64,000 nucleotides of DNA from positions 1 to 64,000 of the forward strand of contig CANNFQ010000016.1 of the NCBI GenBank assembly GCA_947503925.1, read 5' to 3'. Position 1 is the first letter of the stretch, and each line of letters begins with the position of its first letter. A program made the translations under genes and the position numbers. Below are positions 47,326-55,428 of this stretch, in pieces. The notes under the pieces were generated by a model. The model saw only the letters and a list, made by a program, of their open reading frames with translations. It did not search any database and was not told the origin of the DNA. Source of the stretch: an uncultured Paracoccaceae bacterium (GTDB lineage: Bacteria; Pseudomonadota; Alphaproteobacteria; Rhodobacterales; Rhodobacteraceae).

Positions 47326-47381
47326 CAGAATTTTGGCCAAAATTCTGGCGTCGGGAAGATTTTTCGTTACGAAAAATCTTC
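47326..47381. repeat. Two tandem AT-rich hairpins between DUF3833 and yidD
   Basis: CAGAATTTTGG with CCAAAATTCTG (47326-47347) and GAAGATTTTTCG with CGAAAAATCTTC (47355-47381). The layout, two AT-cored stems joined by a GC link, is the same as at 23164-23220. They lie between convergent genes and probably end both transcripts. Confidence 0.75.
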
Positions 47382-47601
47382 AGTCCGGCACGTTATCGAT
47401 ACCCGAACCGCCCCAGGGATGGCAGCGCAGGATGCGGCGGGCCGTCAGGTAACCCCCTTTGAGCCCGCCATGTTTTTCTAATGCTTCAAGGGCATAGGCT
47501 GAGCAGGTTGGCTGGAACCTGCAGCCGTGTCCAACCCATGGCGAAAATACCAGCCGGTAGGCGCGGACGGGCAGGGCGAGCATATGTGCCAGTGGTGTCA
47601 T
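47380..47601 (-). CDS. yidD: Membrane protein insertion efficiency factor YidD
   Basis: 73 aa from the ATG at 47601. YRLVFSPWVGHGCRFQPTCSAYALEALEKHG with conserved cysteines is the YidD signature; helps YidC insertion at the membrane surface. Overlaps rnpA by 4 nt. yidC lies 2.2 kb further on rather than next to it. Confidence 0.94.
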   Translation of the reverse strand: MTPLAHMLALPVRAYRLVFSPWVGHGCRFQPTCSAYALEALEKHGGLKGGYLTARRILRCHPWGGSGIDNVPD

Positions 47602-47990
47602 CCATGCACCTTTTGCAACGCGCGCGTCAGATCGTTGATGAGAGTTGTAAAGGGCAATGTCGCGGTGACGTCCTTGCGCCCGACCAGAACATAGTCCCAT
47701 CCGTCGCGGCCTGATTGCGGCAGCACGATCCGGGCGACCTCGCGCAGTCGTCTTTTAGCGCGGTTGCGCGCCACAGCATTTCCGACTTTTTTGGAGCATG
47801 TGAACCCGACGCGAATGCCCGCCACCTCACCTGTCGCACGTTTGCGCGCTTGCAAATGGATGCCGGGCGTTCCTTGTCGCTGCGCATTGGACGCACGGAT
47901 GAAATCGCCCCGTTTGGTAAGAACCTGTAGACAAACGGAAACCGCCGGAGTGCCATCATCTGGCCCAGCCGGCGGTTTCAAATCGGTCAA
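47598..47990 (-). CDS. rnpA: Ribonuclease P protein component
   Basis: 130 aa from a TTG at 47990; no ATG or GTG is available in frame before the conserved start LQVLTKRGDFIRAS. Signature AVARNRAKRRLREVARIVLP. Joins the RNase P RNA for 5' processing of tRNA. Follows rpmH by 14 nt, as is usual. Confidence 0.93.
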   Translation of the reverse strand: MTDLKPPAGPDDGTPAVSVCLQVLTKRGDFIRASNAQRQGTPGIHLQARKRATGEVAGIRVGFTCSKKVGNAVARNRAKRRLREVARIVLPQSGRDGWDYVLVGRKDVTATLPFTTLINDLTRALQKVHG

Positions 47991-48004
47991 GACGTGACTG
48001 GCGC

Positions 48005-48139
48005 TTACGCGCTCAGCTTCGCGCGGCCTTTGGCACGGCGATTGTTCAGGATCTTGCGCCCGGCCTTTGTAGCCATGCGTGCGCGGAACCCGTGGCGGTT
48101 CTTGCGAACCCGGTTAGATGGTTGGAACGTGCGCTTCAT
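48005..48139 (-). CDS. rpmH: 50S ribosomal protein L34
   Basis: 44 aa, short and strongly basic: [20 protein letters not shown] at the start and [10 protein letters not shown] at the end, the universal L34 sequence. GGAGAGCACGCG precedes the ATG on the minus strand. First gene of rpmH-rnpA-yidD. Confidence 0.97.
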   Translation of the reverse strand: MKRTFQPSNRVRKNRHGFRARMATKAGRKILNNRRAKGRAKLSA

Positions 48140-48440
48140 CGCGTGCTCTCCGGTTCTGGTGGCCAAATCCGGCGAGGGATTCGAGGCCGATCAACAATTC
48201 AGACCTGCCGTTTAGAGGGGCGCCCCACACATGTCAACGCGCATCGCGGGGTCAAATTGCAACATTTGGGGCAATTCGCCCCGACCAAATGTTACAGCTT
48301 TCGTGATCAGCCCCCCGAAAACTGAAACATCAGGGTGGGTTTGCATCAATGCGCCGTGAGGTGGGTATCGCGAAACGGCGGTTCCGTCCATCTAACATGC
48401 AACATCAGACACGCACTCATTTGCCTACAGGACCCGAAAG
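48140..48440. other. Divergent region between rpmH and the VTT gene
   Basis: 301 nt holding the rpmH promoter (next entry) and presumably the start signals of the VTT gene, which I could not place. I looked for DnaA-box clusters, since rpmH can mark the origin in other bacteria, and saw none. Confidence 0.45.
48209..48237 (-). promoter_or_regulatory. rpmH promoter candidate
   Basis: On the minus strand TTGACA (48237-48232) and TAAACG (48214-48209) with a 17-nt spacer, consensus-quality -35 box. About 70 nt before rpmH. Same geometry as the ribosomal promoters earlier in the window. Confidence 0.7.
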
Positions 48441-49172
48441 ATGACAGATATGACCGACGCCCCCGCCAACCCCATACTCAAGAAGCTGCCGCTGATCACA
48501 ATCATCATTGTGGCCGTGCTGGGTGCCTATTTCTTGCGTGATTACCTGACCTTTGAGGTGTTGGCCGAAAATCGGGAAGCTTTGCTGGGCTTCCGTGATG
48601 CCAATTATCTGTTGACCGTTCTGGTCTTCATCGCCGCCTATGTCGTGATCGTCGCATTCTCGCTGCCCGGGGCCACAATCGCTACGCTCACGGGTGGTTT
48701 CCTGTTCGCCACCTTCCCCGGTGCGCTGTTTAACGTGACTGCCGCAACGCTGGGGGCGACAGCGATCTTTCTGGCTGCCCGCTGGGGTTTTGGTGAAAAC
48801 CTGGGCAGGAAGCTGGAAGGCTCCGACGGGGCTGTCAAAAAGATCAAGGATGGCATTGATGAAAACCAATGGTCGATGCTGTTTCTGATCCGTCTGGTGC
48901 CTGCTGTTCCCTTCTTCCTGGCCAACCTGATCCCATCCTTCCTTGAGGTGCCGCTGCATCGCTTTGTGATCTCGACATTCTTTGGCATCATCCCCGGCAC
49001 GGTTGTCTACACCTCTGTCGGTGCTGGCCTTGGTGATGTCTTTGCCCGAGGCGAAACACCAAACCTTGGTATCATCTTTGAACCGCAGATCATCCTGCCC
49101 ATCATCGGCCTGTGCGTCCTTGCCGCCCTGCCCATCGCAATCAACGCCCTGCGCGGCAAGAAAGGCCTGTAA
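48441..49172 (+). CDS. TVP38/TMEM64 (VTT-domain) membrane protein
   Basis: 243 aa. About six hydrophobic segments. The VTT/SNARE-associated core includes LPGATIATLTGGFLFATFPG, LAARWGFGENLG and RLVPAVPFFLANLIPSFLEV. The DedA/VTT superfamily is tied to lipid scrambling and envelope stress; the function of this branch is unknown. Only 3 nt before the flavoprotein gene, forming one transcript. Confidence 0.88.
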   Translation: MTDMTDAPANPILKKLPLITIIIVAVLGAYFLRDYLTFEVLAENREALLGFRDANYLLTVLVFIAAYVVIVAFSLPGATIATLTGGFLFATFPGALFNVTAATLGATAIFLAARWGFGENLGRKLEGSDGAVKKIKDGIDENQWSMLFLIRLVPAVPFFLANLIPSFLEVPLHRFVISTFFGIIPGTVVYTSVGAGLGDVFARGETPNLGIIFEPQIILPIIGLCVLAALPIAINALRGKKGL

Positions 49173-49175
49173 ATC

Positions 49176-50594
49176 ATGAACCGGATCAAAACAGATATCT
49201 GCATCATTGGTGGCGGCTCTGGTGGTTTGTCTATCGCGGCGGGTGCCGTCCAGATGGGAGCTAAGGTGGTTTTGCTTGAAGGCCATAAGATGGGCGGCGA
49301 TTGCCTGAACTATGGCTGTGTCCCCTCTAAGGCGCTGATCGCGTCGGCCAAGCAGGCCTATGCCATGTCGCACGGCGAAAAGCTGGGTGTGGGTGAGGTT
49401 GCCCCAAAAGTCGATTACGCCGCCGCCAAGGACCATGTGCATGACGTCATCGCCACCATCGCCCCTGTTGACAGTGTGGAGCGGTTCGAAGGGCTTGGGG
49501 TCCAGGTTATTCAGGAATTCGGCACATTCATTTCCAAGACCGAGGTCAAAGCCGGTGATAACATCATTGAGGCCCGCCGGTTCGTTGTCGCTACAGGGTC
49601 TGGCCCGTTTGTGCCGCCCATTCCCGGTATTGACGATGTCACCTACTACACCAACGAAAACATCTTTGATCTGCGCGAAAAGCCAGCGCATCTGATCGTC
49701 ATCGGCGGCGGCCCCATCGGCATGGAAATGGCGCAGGCGCATCGGCGTTTGGGCTGTGAGGTGACCGTGATCGAGGGCATGAAAGCCTTTGGCAAGGACG
49801 ACCCGGAGATGGCCGAGATCGTGCTGGAAAACCTGCGCGCCGAAGGCATCAATATCGTCGAAGAGGCGCAGGCCGAAAAGATCAGTGGCAAGGATGGTGC
49901 TGTCACCGTGCATACCCCCAAAGGGGATTTTACCGGGTCGCATCTGTTGATGGCGGTTGGGCGCAAGGTGAATACCGATAAGCTTGATCTGGATGCGGGC
50001 GGCATTGCCCATAACCGGGCCGGGTTGAAGGTCGGCCCTGATTTGCGGTCGGTCACCAACAAAAAGGTTTATGCCGCAGGCGATGTGGCCGGTGGGCTGC
50101 AATTCACCCATGTGGCGGGTTATCACGCGGGCGTTCTGATCCGGTCAATGCTGTTCGGCCTGCCGTCCAAGCAGCGGACCGATCACATCCCCTGGGCGAC
50201 TTACACTGACCCTGAACTGGCACAGGTCGGCCTGACAGAAGCGCAGGCGAAGGAAAAATACGGCCCCCGGCTTGAAGTTGTCCGGTTCGAATTCCACCAC
50301 AATGACAGGCTCATCGCCGAGCGGAAAACCAAGGGCCTGATTAAGGTCATGGTCGTCAAGGGCAAGCCGGTGGGCGCATCAATCGCGGGCCATATAGCGG
50401 GCGAATTGATTGGCATGTGGGCCATGGCCATCGCCAACAAGATGAAAATGTCAGCCATTGCCAATACGGTTTTGCCATATCCGACAGTCAGTGAGGTTAA
50501 CAAACGGGCGGCTGGTGCCTACTTTAGCCCGAGACTATTTGAAAACCCCACGGTAAAGCGTGTCGTGGGCTTTGTGCAGCGCTGGCTGCCATAA
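49176..50594 (+). CDS. MerA/Lpd-type pyridine nucleotide-disulfide oxidoreductase
   Basis: 472 aa. FAD site CIIGGGSGGLSIAAGAVQMG, redox pair Cys43 and Cys48 in GGDCLNYGCVPSKAL, NAD(P)H site VIGGGPIGMEMAQAHRRLG, second FAD site KVYAAGDVAG, and dimer domain with LPYPTVSEVNKRAAG. In lipoamide and mercuric reductases the last motif has HPT; here it is YPT, so the proton relay is changed. No N-terminal heavy-metal domain or C-terminal CC of true MerA. Pairing with a VTT protein is a known neighbourhood, but the substrate is unknown. Confidence 0.88.
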   Translation: MNRIKTDICIIGGGSGGLSIAAGAVQMGAKVVLLEGHKMGGDCLNYGCVPSKALIASAKQAYAMSHGEKLGVGEVAPKVDYAAAKDHVHDVIATIAPVDSVERFEGLGVQVIQEFGTFISKTEVKAGDNIIEARRFVVATGSGPFVPPIPGIDDVTYYTNENIFDLREKPAHLIVIGGGPIGMEMAQAHRRLGCEVTVIEGMKAFGKDDPEMAEIVLENLRAEGINIVEEAQAEKISGKDGAVTVHTPKGDFTGSHLLMAVGRKVNTDKLDLDAGGIAHNRAGLKVGPDLRSVTNKKVYAAGDVAGGLQFTHVAGYHAGVLIRSMLFGLPSKQRTDHIPWATYTDPELAQVGLTEAQAKEKYGPRLEVVRFEFHHNDRLIAERKTKGLIKVMVVKGKPVGASIAGHIAGELIGMWAMAIANKMKMSAIANTVLPYPTVSEVNKRAAGAYFSPRLFENPTVKRVVGFVQRWLP

Positions 50595-50609
50595 CCCTCG
50601 CGAGGCAAA

Positions 50610-52010
50610 ATGATCAACTCCCTCTCTGGCCGTTTTCTGATCCTGACAGTGATCTTTGTGATGCTGGCCGAGATTCTCATCTTCGTGCCATCGGTCGCGC
50701 GGTTCCGCGAAGACTACCTGTTGGCACGGCTGGAGAGGGCGCAGATCGCCTCACTTGCGCTGGAGGCGGATGATATGATCTCTCCCGCACTGGAAGCGGA
50801 ACTGCTGACAAATGCAGAGATCTACAACGTGGTTCTGCGCCGTGACGAGATCCGGCAACTGATGCTGTCATCGCCGATCCCGTCGCCCATCACGGCCACT
50901 TACGATATGCGCGATCCGTCGGGCATGGCATTGATCATGGATGCAATGCGCACGCTGACCGATACTGAGGAACGGGTGATCAGGGTCATTGGCAACCCGG
51001 TGCGCGACGGGGGTCTGCTGATCGAAGTGACGATGGATGAAATGCCGCTGCGGGCAGCGATGTTGGCCTATGGGCGCAACATCCTGATCCTGTCGGCCTT
51101 CATTTCGATTGTGACAGCCAGCCTGCTGTTCCTGGCGGTGCGTATCCTGTTGGTCCGCCCAATCCAGGGCGTTGTGGACCATATGCAAAACTACGCCCGG
51201 GCTCCGGAAGATGCGCGCCAGATCATCACCCCAACTGCGGGGGTAAAGGAATTGCGTGATGCCGAAACCGCCTTGCAATCAATGCAGACCCAATTGACTG
51301 GGGCCTTGAAACAGAAAGAGCGTCTGGCCCAATTGGGCGGCGCCGTCGCTAAGGTGAGCCATGATTTGCGGAATATTCTGACATCGGCCCAGCTCTTTAC
51401 CGATAGGATCGAAGGGTCAGACGATCCGCTTGTGAAACGGATGGCCCCAAAGCTGGTGAACTCGATCACCCGCGCGGTGAACCTGTGCGAAACGACGCTG
51501 GCGTTTGGCCGGGTGGATGAACCTGCCCCCGCATTAACCCGGGTCAATCTGGCAGAGATCGTGGGAGACGTGATCGACAGTGAAAGGCTGGCTAGCGGCG
51601 ATCACCCGCTATCTTTTGCCGAAGATGTGCCTGCCTCGATGGTGCTGCGCGCCGATGGCGAACAACTGTTTCGAGTGCTGTTTAACTTGGTGCGCAACGC
51701 GCGGCAGGCGATTGTCGCAACCGGACGCCCCGGCGAAATTGCGCTCAGCGCGACTGAGGACGACCACTCCTGGCAGATCACCGTAACCGATACCGGACCC
51801 GGCTTGCCGCAAAAGGCGCAGGAACACCTGTTCCAGCCTTTTCAAGGCGGTGTACGCAAAGGGGGCAGCGGGCTGGGTCTGGTGATTGCCGCCGATCTGA
51901 TCCGCGGACATGGTGGACGGCTGGAATTGCACCAGACCGATGAAAACGGCACGACATTCATGATCCAACTACCAAAGGCTGACCTCGCCTTGATGCCTGC
52001 AGCGCAATAG
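50610..52010 (+). CDS. Membrane sensor histidine kinase
   Basis: 466 aa. Helix at about 8-28, extracytoplasmic domain to about 148, second helix at about 152-175, HAMP (VRPIQGVVDHMQNYAR), HisKA with KVSHDLRNILTSAQLF and His251, and HATPase_c with LFNLVRNARQAI (N box), DTGPGL (G1) and GGSGLGLVIAADLI (G2). It starts 15 nt after the flavoprotein gene, so it belongs to that operon, yet no response regulator lies nearby. Confidence 0.88.
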   Translation: MINSLSGRFLILTVIFVMLAEILIFVPSVARFREDYLLARLERAQIASLALEADDMISPALEAELLTNAEIYNVVLRRDEIRQLMLSSPIPSPITATYDMRDPSGMALIMDAMRTLTDTEERVIRVIGNPVRDGGLLIEVTMDEMPLRAAMLAYGRNILILSAFISIVTASLLFLAVRILLVRPIQGVVDHMQNYARAPEDARQIITPTAGVKELRDAETALQSMQTQLTGALKQKERLAQLGGAVAKVSHDLRNILTSAQLFTDRIEGSDDPLVKRMAPKLVNSITRAVNLCETTLAFGRVDEPAPALTRVNLAEIVGDVIDSERLASGDHPLSFAEDVPASMVLRADGEQLFRVLFNLVRNARQAIVATGRPGEIALSATEDDHSWQITVTDTGPGLPQKAQEHLFQPFQGGVRKGGSGLGLVIAADLIRGHGGRLELHQTDENGTTFMIQLPKADLALMPAAQ

Positions 52011-52031
52011 ACAAAGAATCTGATTTGCCCC

Positions 52032-52060
52032 TTGCATCACGAGGCCACTGCGTCTAAATC
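52032..52060 (+). promoter_or_regulatory. tRNA-Arg promoter candidate
   Basis: TTGCAT at 52032-52037 and TAAATC at 52055-52060, spacer 17 nt. The expected start is about 5 nt before the tRNA. Confidence 0.55.
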
Positions 52061-52071
52061 CCCCGATACGC

Positions 52072-52148
52072 GGATTGGTAGCTCAGCTGGATAGAGTACT
52101 TGACTACGAATCAAGGGGTCGGGGGTTCGAATCCTCCCCAGTCCGCCA
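52072..52148 (+). tRNA. tRNA-Arg (anticodon ACG)
   Basis: 77 nt including an encoded CCA. Acceptor GGATTGG pairs with CCAGTCC (one G-T), D arm GCTCAGC...GAGT, anticodon stem CTTGA/TCAAG with loop CTACGAA giving ACG, T arm GGGGG-TTCGAAT-CCTCC. Reads CGN arginine codons after A34 is edited to inosine. AT-rich accessory DNA starts right after its 3' end. Confidence 0.96.
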
Positions 52149-52164
52149 ATTATCACTTGTCGAA

Positions 52165-52520
52165 CGTCAGATGACTTTGACCTTTGCGTCATAAACTGAC
52201 ACAGTTCCCAACCGGACGATCGGGGGCGATTTGGAGGTCAGACGGCGAAACCGCCTGTTTCTGCAAATCTGCCACGTGGCGAACGCCGGAGGGGGCGAGG
52301 CAATGCAATTCGACAGGGGTGGTGCGGCCCGCAGGCTGAACCGCACTGTTAATGCTCAATCATTCTATCTGGGTCAATAATGCCTGACGTTTGGGTCAGA
52401 ATTGAATGACGTGAATTTGTTGTTTCCTGAAGTTTTAGCTGCCAAAAGAGTCAAAGGTTCGTGACGTTCCAAACCACTAGTTCGACGTCATATGACTTTA
52501 ACCTTTGCGTCAAAACTGAC
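52165..52520. repeat. Direct repeat of about 36 nt flanking a 285-nt spacer
   Basis: Copies at 52165-52200 and 52486-52520 share CGTCA.ATGACTTT.ACCTTTGCGTCA.AAACTGAC with two substitutions and one indel. The first copy begins 17 nt after the tRNA end. Between them are two tandem units starting GGGTCA and ending TGACG (52371-52389, 52393-52411; 14 of 19 bases equal), similar in form to the repeated ends of IS21-type elements. I read this as the scar of one or more insertions. Confidence 0.6.
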
Positions 52521-52571
52521 CCTATTCATTCTTACCTCTGCATTCGGCTGTTACGTTTTATCCCGCTCCCA

Positions 52572-52817
52572 AATCGGAAATCGGGGTTACGCAGCAAGCG
52601 CGTTATCGACGGTGGCCGACGATCGCTACGGCATGTGATGTTTCAGGCTGCTCTCGTCGCCAGTCATCATAATCCAGTCCTCAAGACCTTCGCAGATCGT
52701 TTGCGCGCCCCGGGAAGGCCACACGAGGTTATCATCATTGCGGTCGCGCGAATGCTCATCGCAATCGCAAATGCCCTCATCAAATCAGAGCAACACTGGA
52801 CGCCTCTTCCTGAATGA
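52572..52817 (+). pseudogene. IS110-family transposase, C-terminal remnant
   Basis: About 80 residues matching the end of IS110-type transposases (Transposase_20): SKRVIDGGRRSLRHVMFQAALVASHHNPVLK, then FADRLRAPGRPHEVIIIAVARML. The part before residue SKRV in the same frame is unrelated AT-rich translation, so the RuvC-like N-terminal domain and most of the protein are gone. Inactive relic downstream of tRNA-Arg. Confidence 0.75.
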
Positions 52818-52904
52818 AAGATACAGTTGCTAGTCAGATATGCCTGCCTGACTAACCGTCAAATAGCCGGCGGAACACCAGACAATGCCTGTTGACACTA
52901 CTGA

Positions 52905-53621
52905 TTGCTTCTGCGACGTTTGCTGCCTCTAAGGCCGGACTGTTTTGGGTTTTGCGAATTGAAAAAGACGTCCTCGTCTCAGTTTTCAGCTGCAAAAGAG
53001 TTCGTGGAATTCGGGCTCAAAGAGCATAGTTGTGGTGCGAGGGAGTCGATTTCTGGCCCCGGAAGCTCAATGGAAATAGCGACAGCCGTTACTTCATTTC
53101 TTGACAGAACCATAAAGCGATTCCGAGTCAAGAAAATCCTGGACCTAGGCTGTGGAGACTGGAATTGGATGCGCCATGCCGACTTCGTAAGTGCGGCTGG
53201 CGAAGATAGTCCAGTTTATACGGGTTGGGACTCCCATGATGTCTTGATCGAATCATTGTCGAATCAGTTTGGTTCGGATCGCATCGGTTTCGCGGTGAAA
53301 GACGTCGTTGAATCTGGCTACCCAAAGGTTGATTTGATCATAGCACGAGATGTGCTCTTTCACTTGTCAAATGATCAAGCACGCAAGGTTGTCAAAAAGG
53401 CCGCAAAATCTGCAAAATACTTCATATGTACGAGTTTCAACGACTATGAAGGCGCGTTTGAACCCGCCGAATATCTGTCCATCAAAAACTGGAGGTTCGG
53501 CTTAATAAACACAAATTCAGCAGAGTTTGGAATTGTCGATAACTTCGTCGAGCAGGTTCTAGAGCCGGGATGCAAAAAGTTCGGTTTTGAGCGACACGTC
53601 AACTTGTACCGGTTTTCGTAA
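52905..53621 (+). CDS. SAM-dependent methyltransferase
   Basis: Up to 238 aa. Motif I KKILDLGCGDWNWMRHADF is a class I SAM site; VYTGWDSHDV carries the acidic ribose binder; PKVDLIIARDVLFHLSNDQARKVV is motif IV with following helix. The N-terminus is uncertain: TTG at 52905 or TTG at 52959, the latter starting just before KKTSSSQFSAAKEF. AT-rich like the next two genes and transcribed with them, 42 nt before the glycosyltransferase. Likely methylates a sugar or glycan, but that rests on context only. Confidence 0.7.
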   Translation: MLLRRLLPLRPDCFGFCELKKTSSSQFSAAKEFVEFGLKEHSCGARESISGPGSSMEIATAVTSFLDRTIKRFRVKKILDLGCGDWNWMRHADFVSAAGEDSPVYTGWDSHDVLIESLSNQFGSDRIGFAVKDVVESGYPKVDLIIARDVLFHLSNDQARKVVKKAAKSAKYFICTSFNDYEGAFEPAEYLSIKNWRFGLINTNSAEFGIVDNFVEQVLEPGCKKFGFERHVNLYRFS

Positions 53622-53663
53622 ACAAGTACTGGAAACCAGTACATCGCTAAGAAAGATAGAGAC

Positions 53664-55418
53664 TTGCAAGAGCCAAGCGCATTTATTCAACCCTCAGATG
53701 AAAAGCTAAATATATGGTTCTACTGGGAGAATCTGCGACCGCAAGGCCTTCCCGAGTATCTGAAGTTGTGCATTGAGAGCTTCAGGCATCACTGCAAAGA
53801 CGCGGTCATACACCTTGTCACGCCTGAAAACCTTTCTGAATACTTGCCCACGATCGAAGTTGACCTTTCGTCAATTCGGATGCGCGACAAGAACAAGACA
53901 GCCGTGTCGTTGAAAGCTGACTATCTCAGAGTCAAACTATTATATGAGTACGGTGGATTATGGTCTGATGTAGACTGCATCGCTATGCGGGACTTTTCAG
54001 AAGAAATTGCTCAGCTTCTGAAAGAATATGATTTTGTGTGCATGCGCAAAAGGTCGAAAAAGGACAAGTTCATCAGTAACGGGTTCATTGCGTCTCGAAA
54101 GGGCGGTGAAGTCATACGGGGCTACCTTGACGAAATGGAGATTCACATAAGCAAAAAGGCCAGCCTTTCCGAGAGCTATGAGTGGAGTGAGATCGGCGGT
54201 CGGATGCTCACACGACATGTCAATGCAACATCGAAAAAGAACATTTATGAATACGCTGAGAGCTTGATACATCCATTTGACTTTACCGAAGCGGAAGTTC
54301 TTCAAGGCATAGATCCAGCATTCAGCCTTGATAGCCGGTTAAGCGGCGACACAAACTGCGTGATGTTATATCACAGCCTTTTCAACCATGAAACCAAATC
54401 TCATACAAAGCGTACTCTACTGCAATCCGAGACGGTCCTAGGGCAAATTTTTCGAAGATCGCTTGAAGGTTCTGGAATACTGGAGCGTTATAATTTGTAT
54501 CCAAAAACTGTACCTCGCACTCAGCAATATAGCCTTTCGGATATTGGGATCATCTTTACAACGATGGCCCGCCCCGAATGTTGTGAAAACTTTCTTAAAT
54601 CCATCCGTCAGCATTTCGGAGACCAGCCTTGTATCTACTTCGCACCGCAAGGCGATGAAGAACTTGTTGGCGTTTACCAGCGAATGGCGAAACGATACGA
54701 TGCAAACGTTATCTACGTAGATGACGACGAAGGGTTGTCCAGCAGTCGAAATATCCTCGTCAAACACGTCAAAGAGAAAGTGATTTTTCTGACCGATGAC
54801 GATTTTATCGCAACCGATGCTACTAGGCTTGATGTGGCGTTGAGCATGTTCAACAATAATGCTGATATTAAGATACTGGGAGGACGGGTTTACAACTACT
54901 ACTACAGCAATGACGGAACGCTGAATAAGAAAGAATATACAGGATTCAATCAAAGTTTTCTTACTTGCGGAAAACTTTCTGAAAACCATTCTGTATTAGT
55001 TCCGTCAGAGCAGTTGTTTCCAAAGCGTTATTTTGTTGATGAAAGATTTTATTTTCAGACGCAAGATACAGTAAACAACTTTTGCCTAATTGATAAAGAC
55101 TACGTTTTTGAAGCGGCCGGAATACAATGGGACGATGAAATAAAAATAATGGGAGAGCATGAAGATTTCTATCACAGTGTCCAACTCAGCGAATATCCAA
55201 TCGGTGTATATTTCACCAACGCTTTGTCAATCGATCATGATAGACGTGTGAATCAACGTTTTAGTAAGCAACGTTCGCGTTTGGAAGGGCAGATTTATTT
55301 CATGAATAAGTGGGGCCTTAGGGCACTCACAATTCTTGGCAAGCGATCGGATCGGATTGTACGCGATGGCGAATTTGTGCGCGGCCAACACCCATCGTGG
55401 TTTCAAAAGCTAAAGTAA
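53664..55418 (+). CDS. Two-domain glycosyltransferase (GT32-type + GalNAc-transferase-like)
   Basis: 584 aa from a TTG at 53664. Residues about 15-260: a sugar-transferase domain of the GT32/capsule type, with FYWENLRPQGLPEYLKLCI, LKADYLRVKLLYEYGGLWSDVDC and the DxD at Asp102-Val-Asp104. Residues about 292-570: a GT-A domain like beta-1,4-GalNAc transferases (GT12/GT2 type), with IGIIFTTMARPECCENFL, EGLSSSRNILVKHVKEKVIFLTDDDF (Asp378-380 as metal site), KILGGRVYNYYY and MGEHEDFYHSVQ as catalytic-base region. No signal or membrane helix, so it acts in the cytoplasm on a growing glycan. Ten nt before the sulfotransferase gene. Confidence 0.72.
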   Translation: MQEPSAFIQPSDEKLNIWFYWENLRPQGLPEYLKLCIESFRHHCKDAVIHLVTPENLSEYLPTIEVDLSSIRMRDKNKTAVSLKADYLRVKLLYEYGGLWSDVDCIAMRDFSEEIAQLLKEYDFVCMRKRSKKDKFISNGFIASRKGGEVIRGYLDEMEIHISKKASLSESYEWSEIGGRMLTRHVNATSKKNIYEYAESLIHPFDFTEAEVLQGIDPAFSLDSRLSGDTNCVMLYHSLFNHETKSHTKRTLLQSETVLGQIFRRSLEGSGILERYNLYPKTVPRTQQYSLSDIGIIFTTMARPECCENFLKSIRQHFGDQPCIYFAPQGDEELVGVYQRMAKRYDANVIYVDDDEGLSSSRNILVKHVKEKVIFLTDDDFIATDATRLDVALSMFNNNADIKILGGRVYNYYYSNDGTLNKKEYTGFNQSFLTCGKLSENHSVLVPSEQLFPKRYFVDERFYFQTQDTVNNFCLIDKDYVFEAAGIQWDDEIKIMGEHEDFYHSVQLSEYPIGVYFTNALSIDHDRRVNQRFSKQRSRLEGQIYFMNKWGLRALTILGKRSDRIVRDGEFVRGQHPSWFQKLK

Positions 55419-55428
55419 GGACTCGTAA

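Noticed and set aside
48140..48440. Possible replication origin near rpmH.
   Set aside because: rpmH marks oriC in some bacteria, but I saw no cluster of DnaA boxes or AT-rich unwinding region, and no dnaA or dnaN gene is present.
48417..50126. A 569-codon minus-strand open frame.
   Set aside because: Antisense to the VTT and flavoprotein genes, whose motifs are clear; its translation is His/Asp/Gln-rich with no family features.
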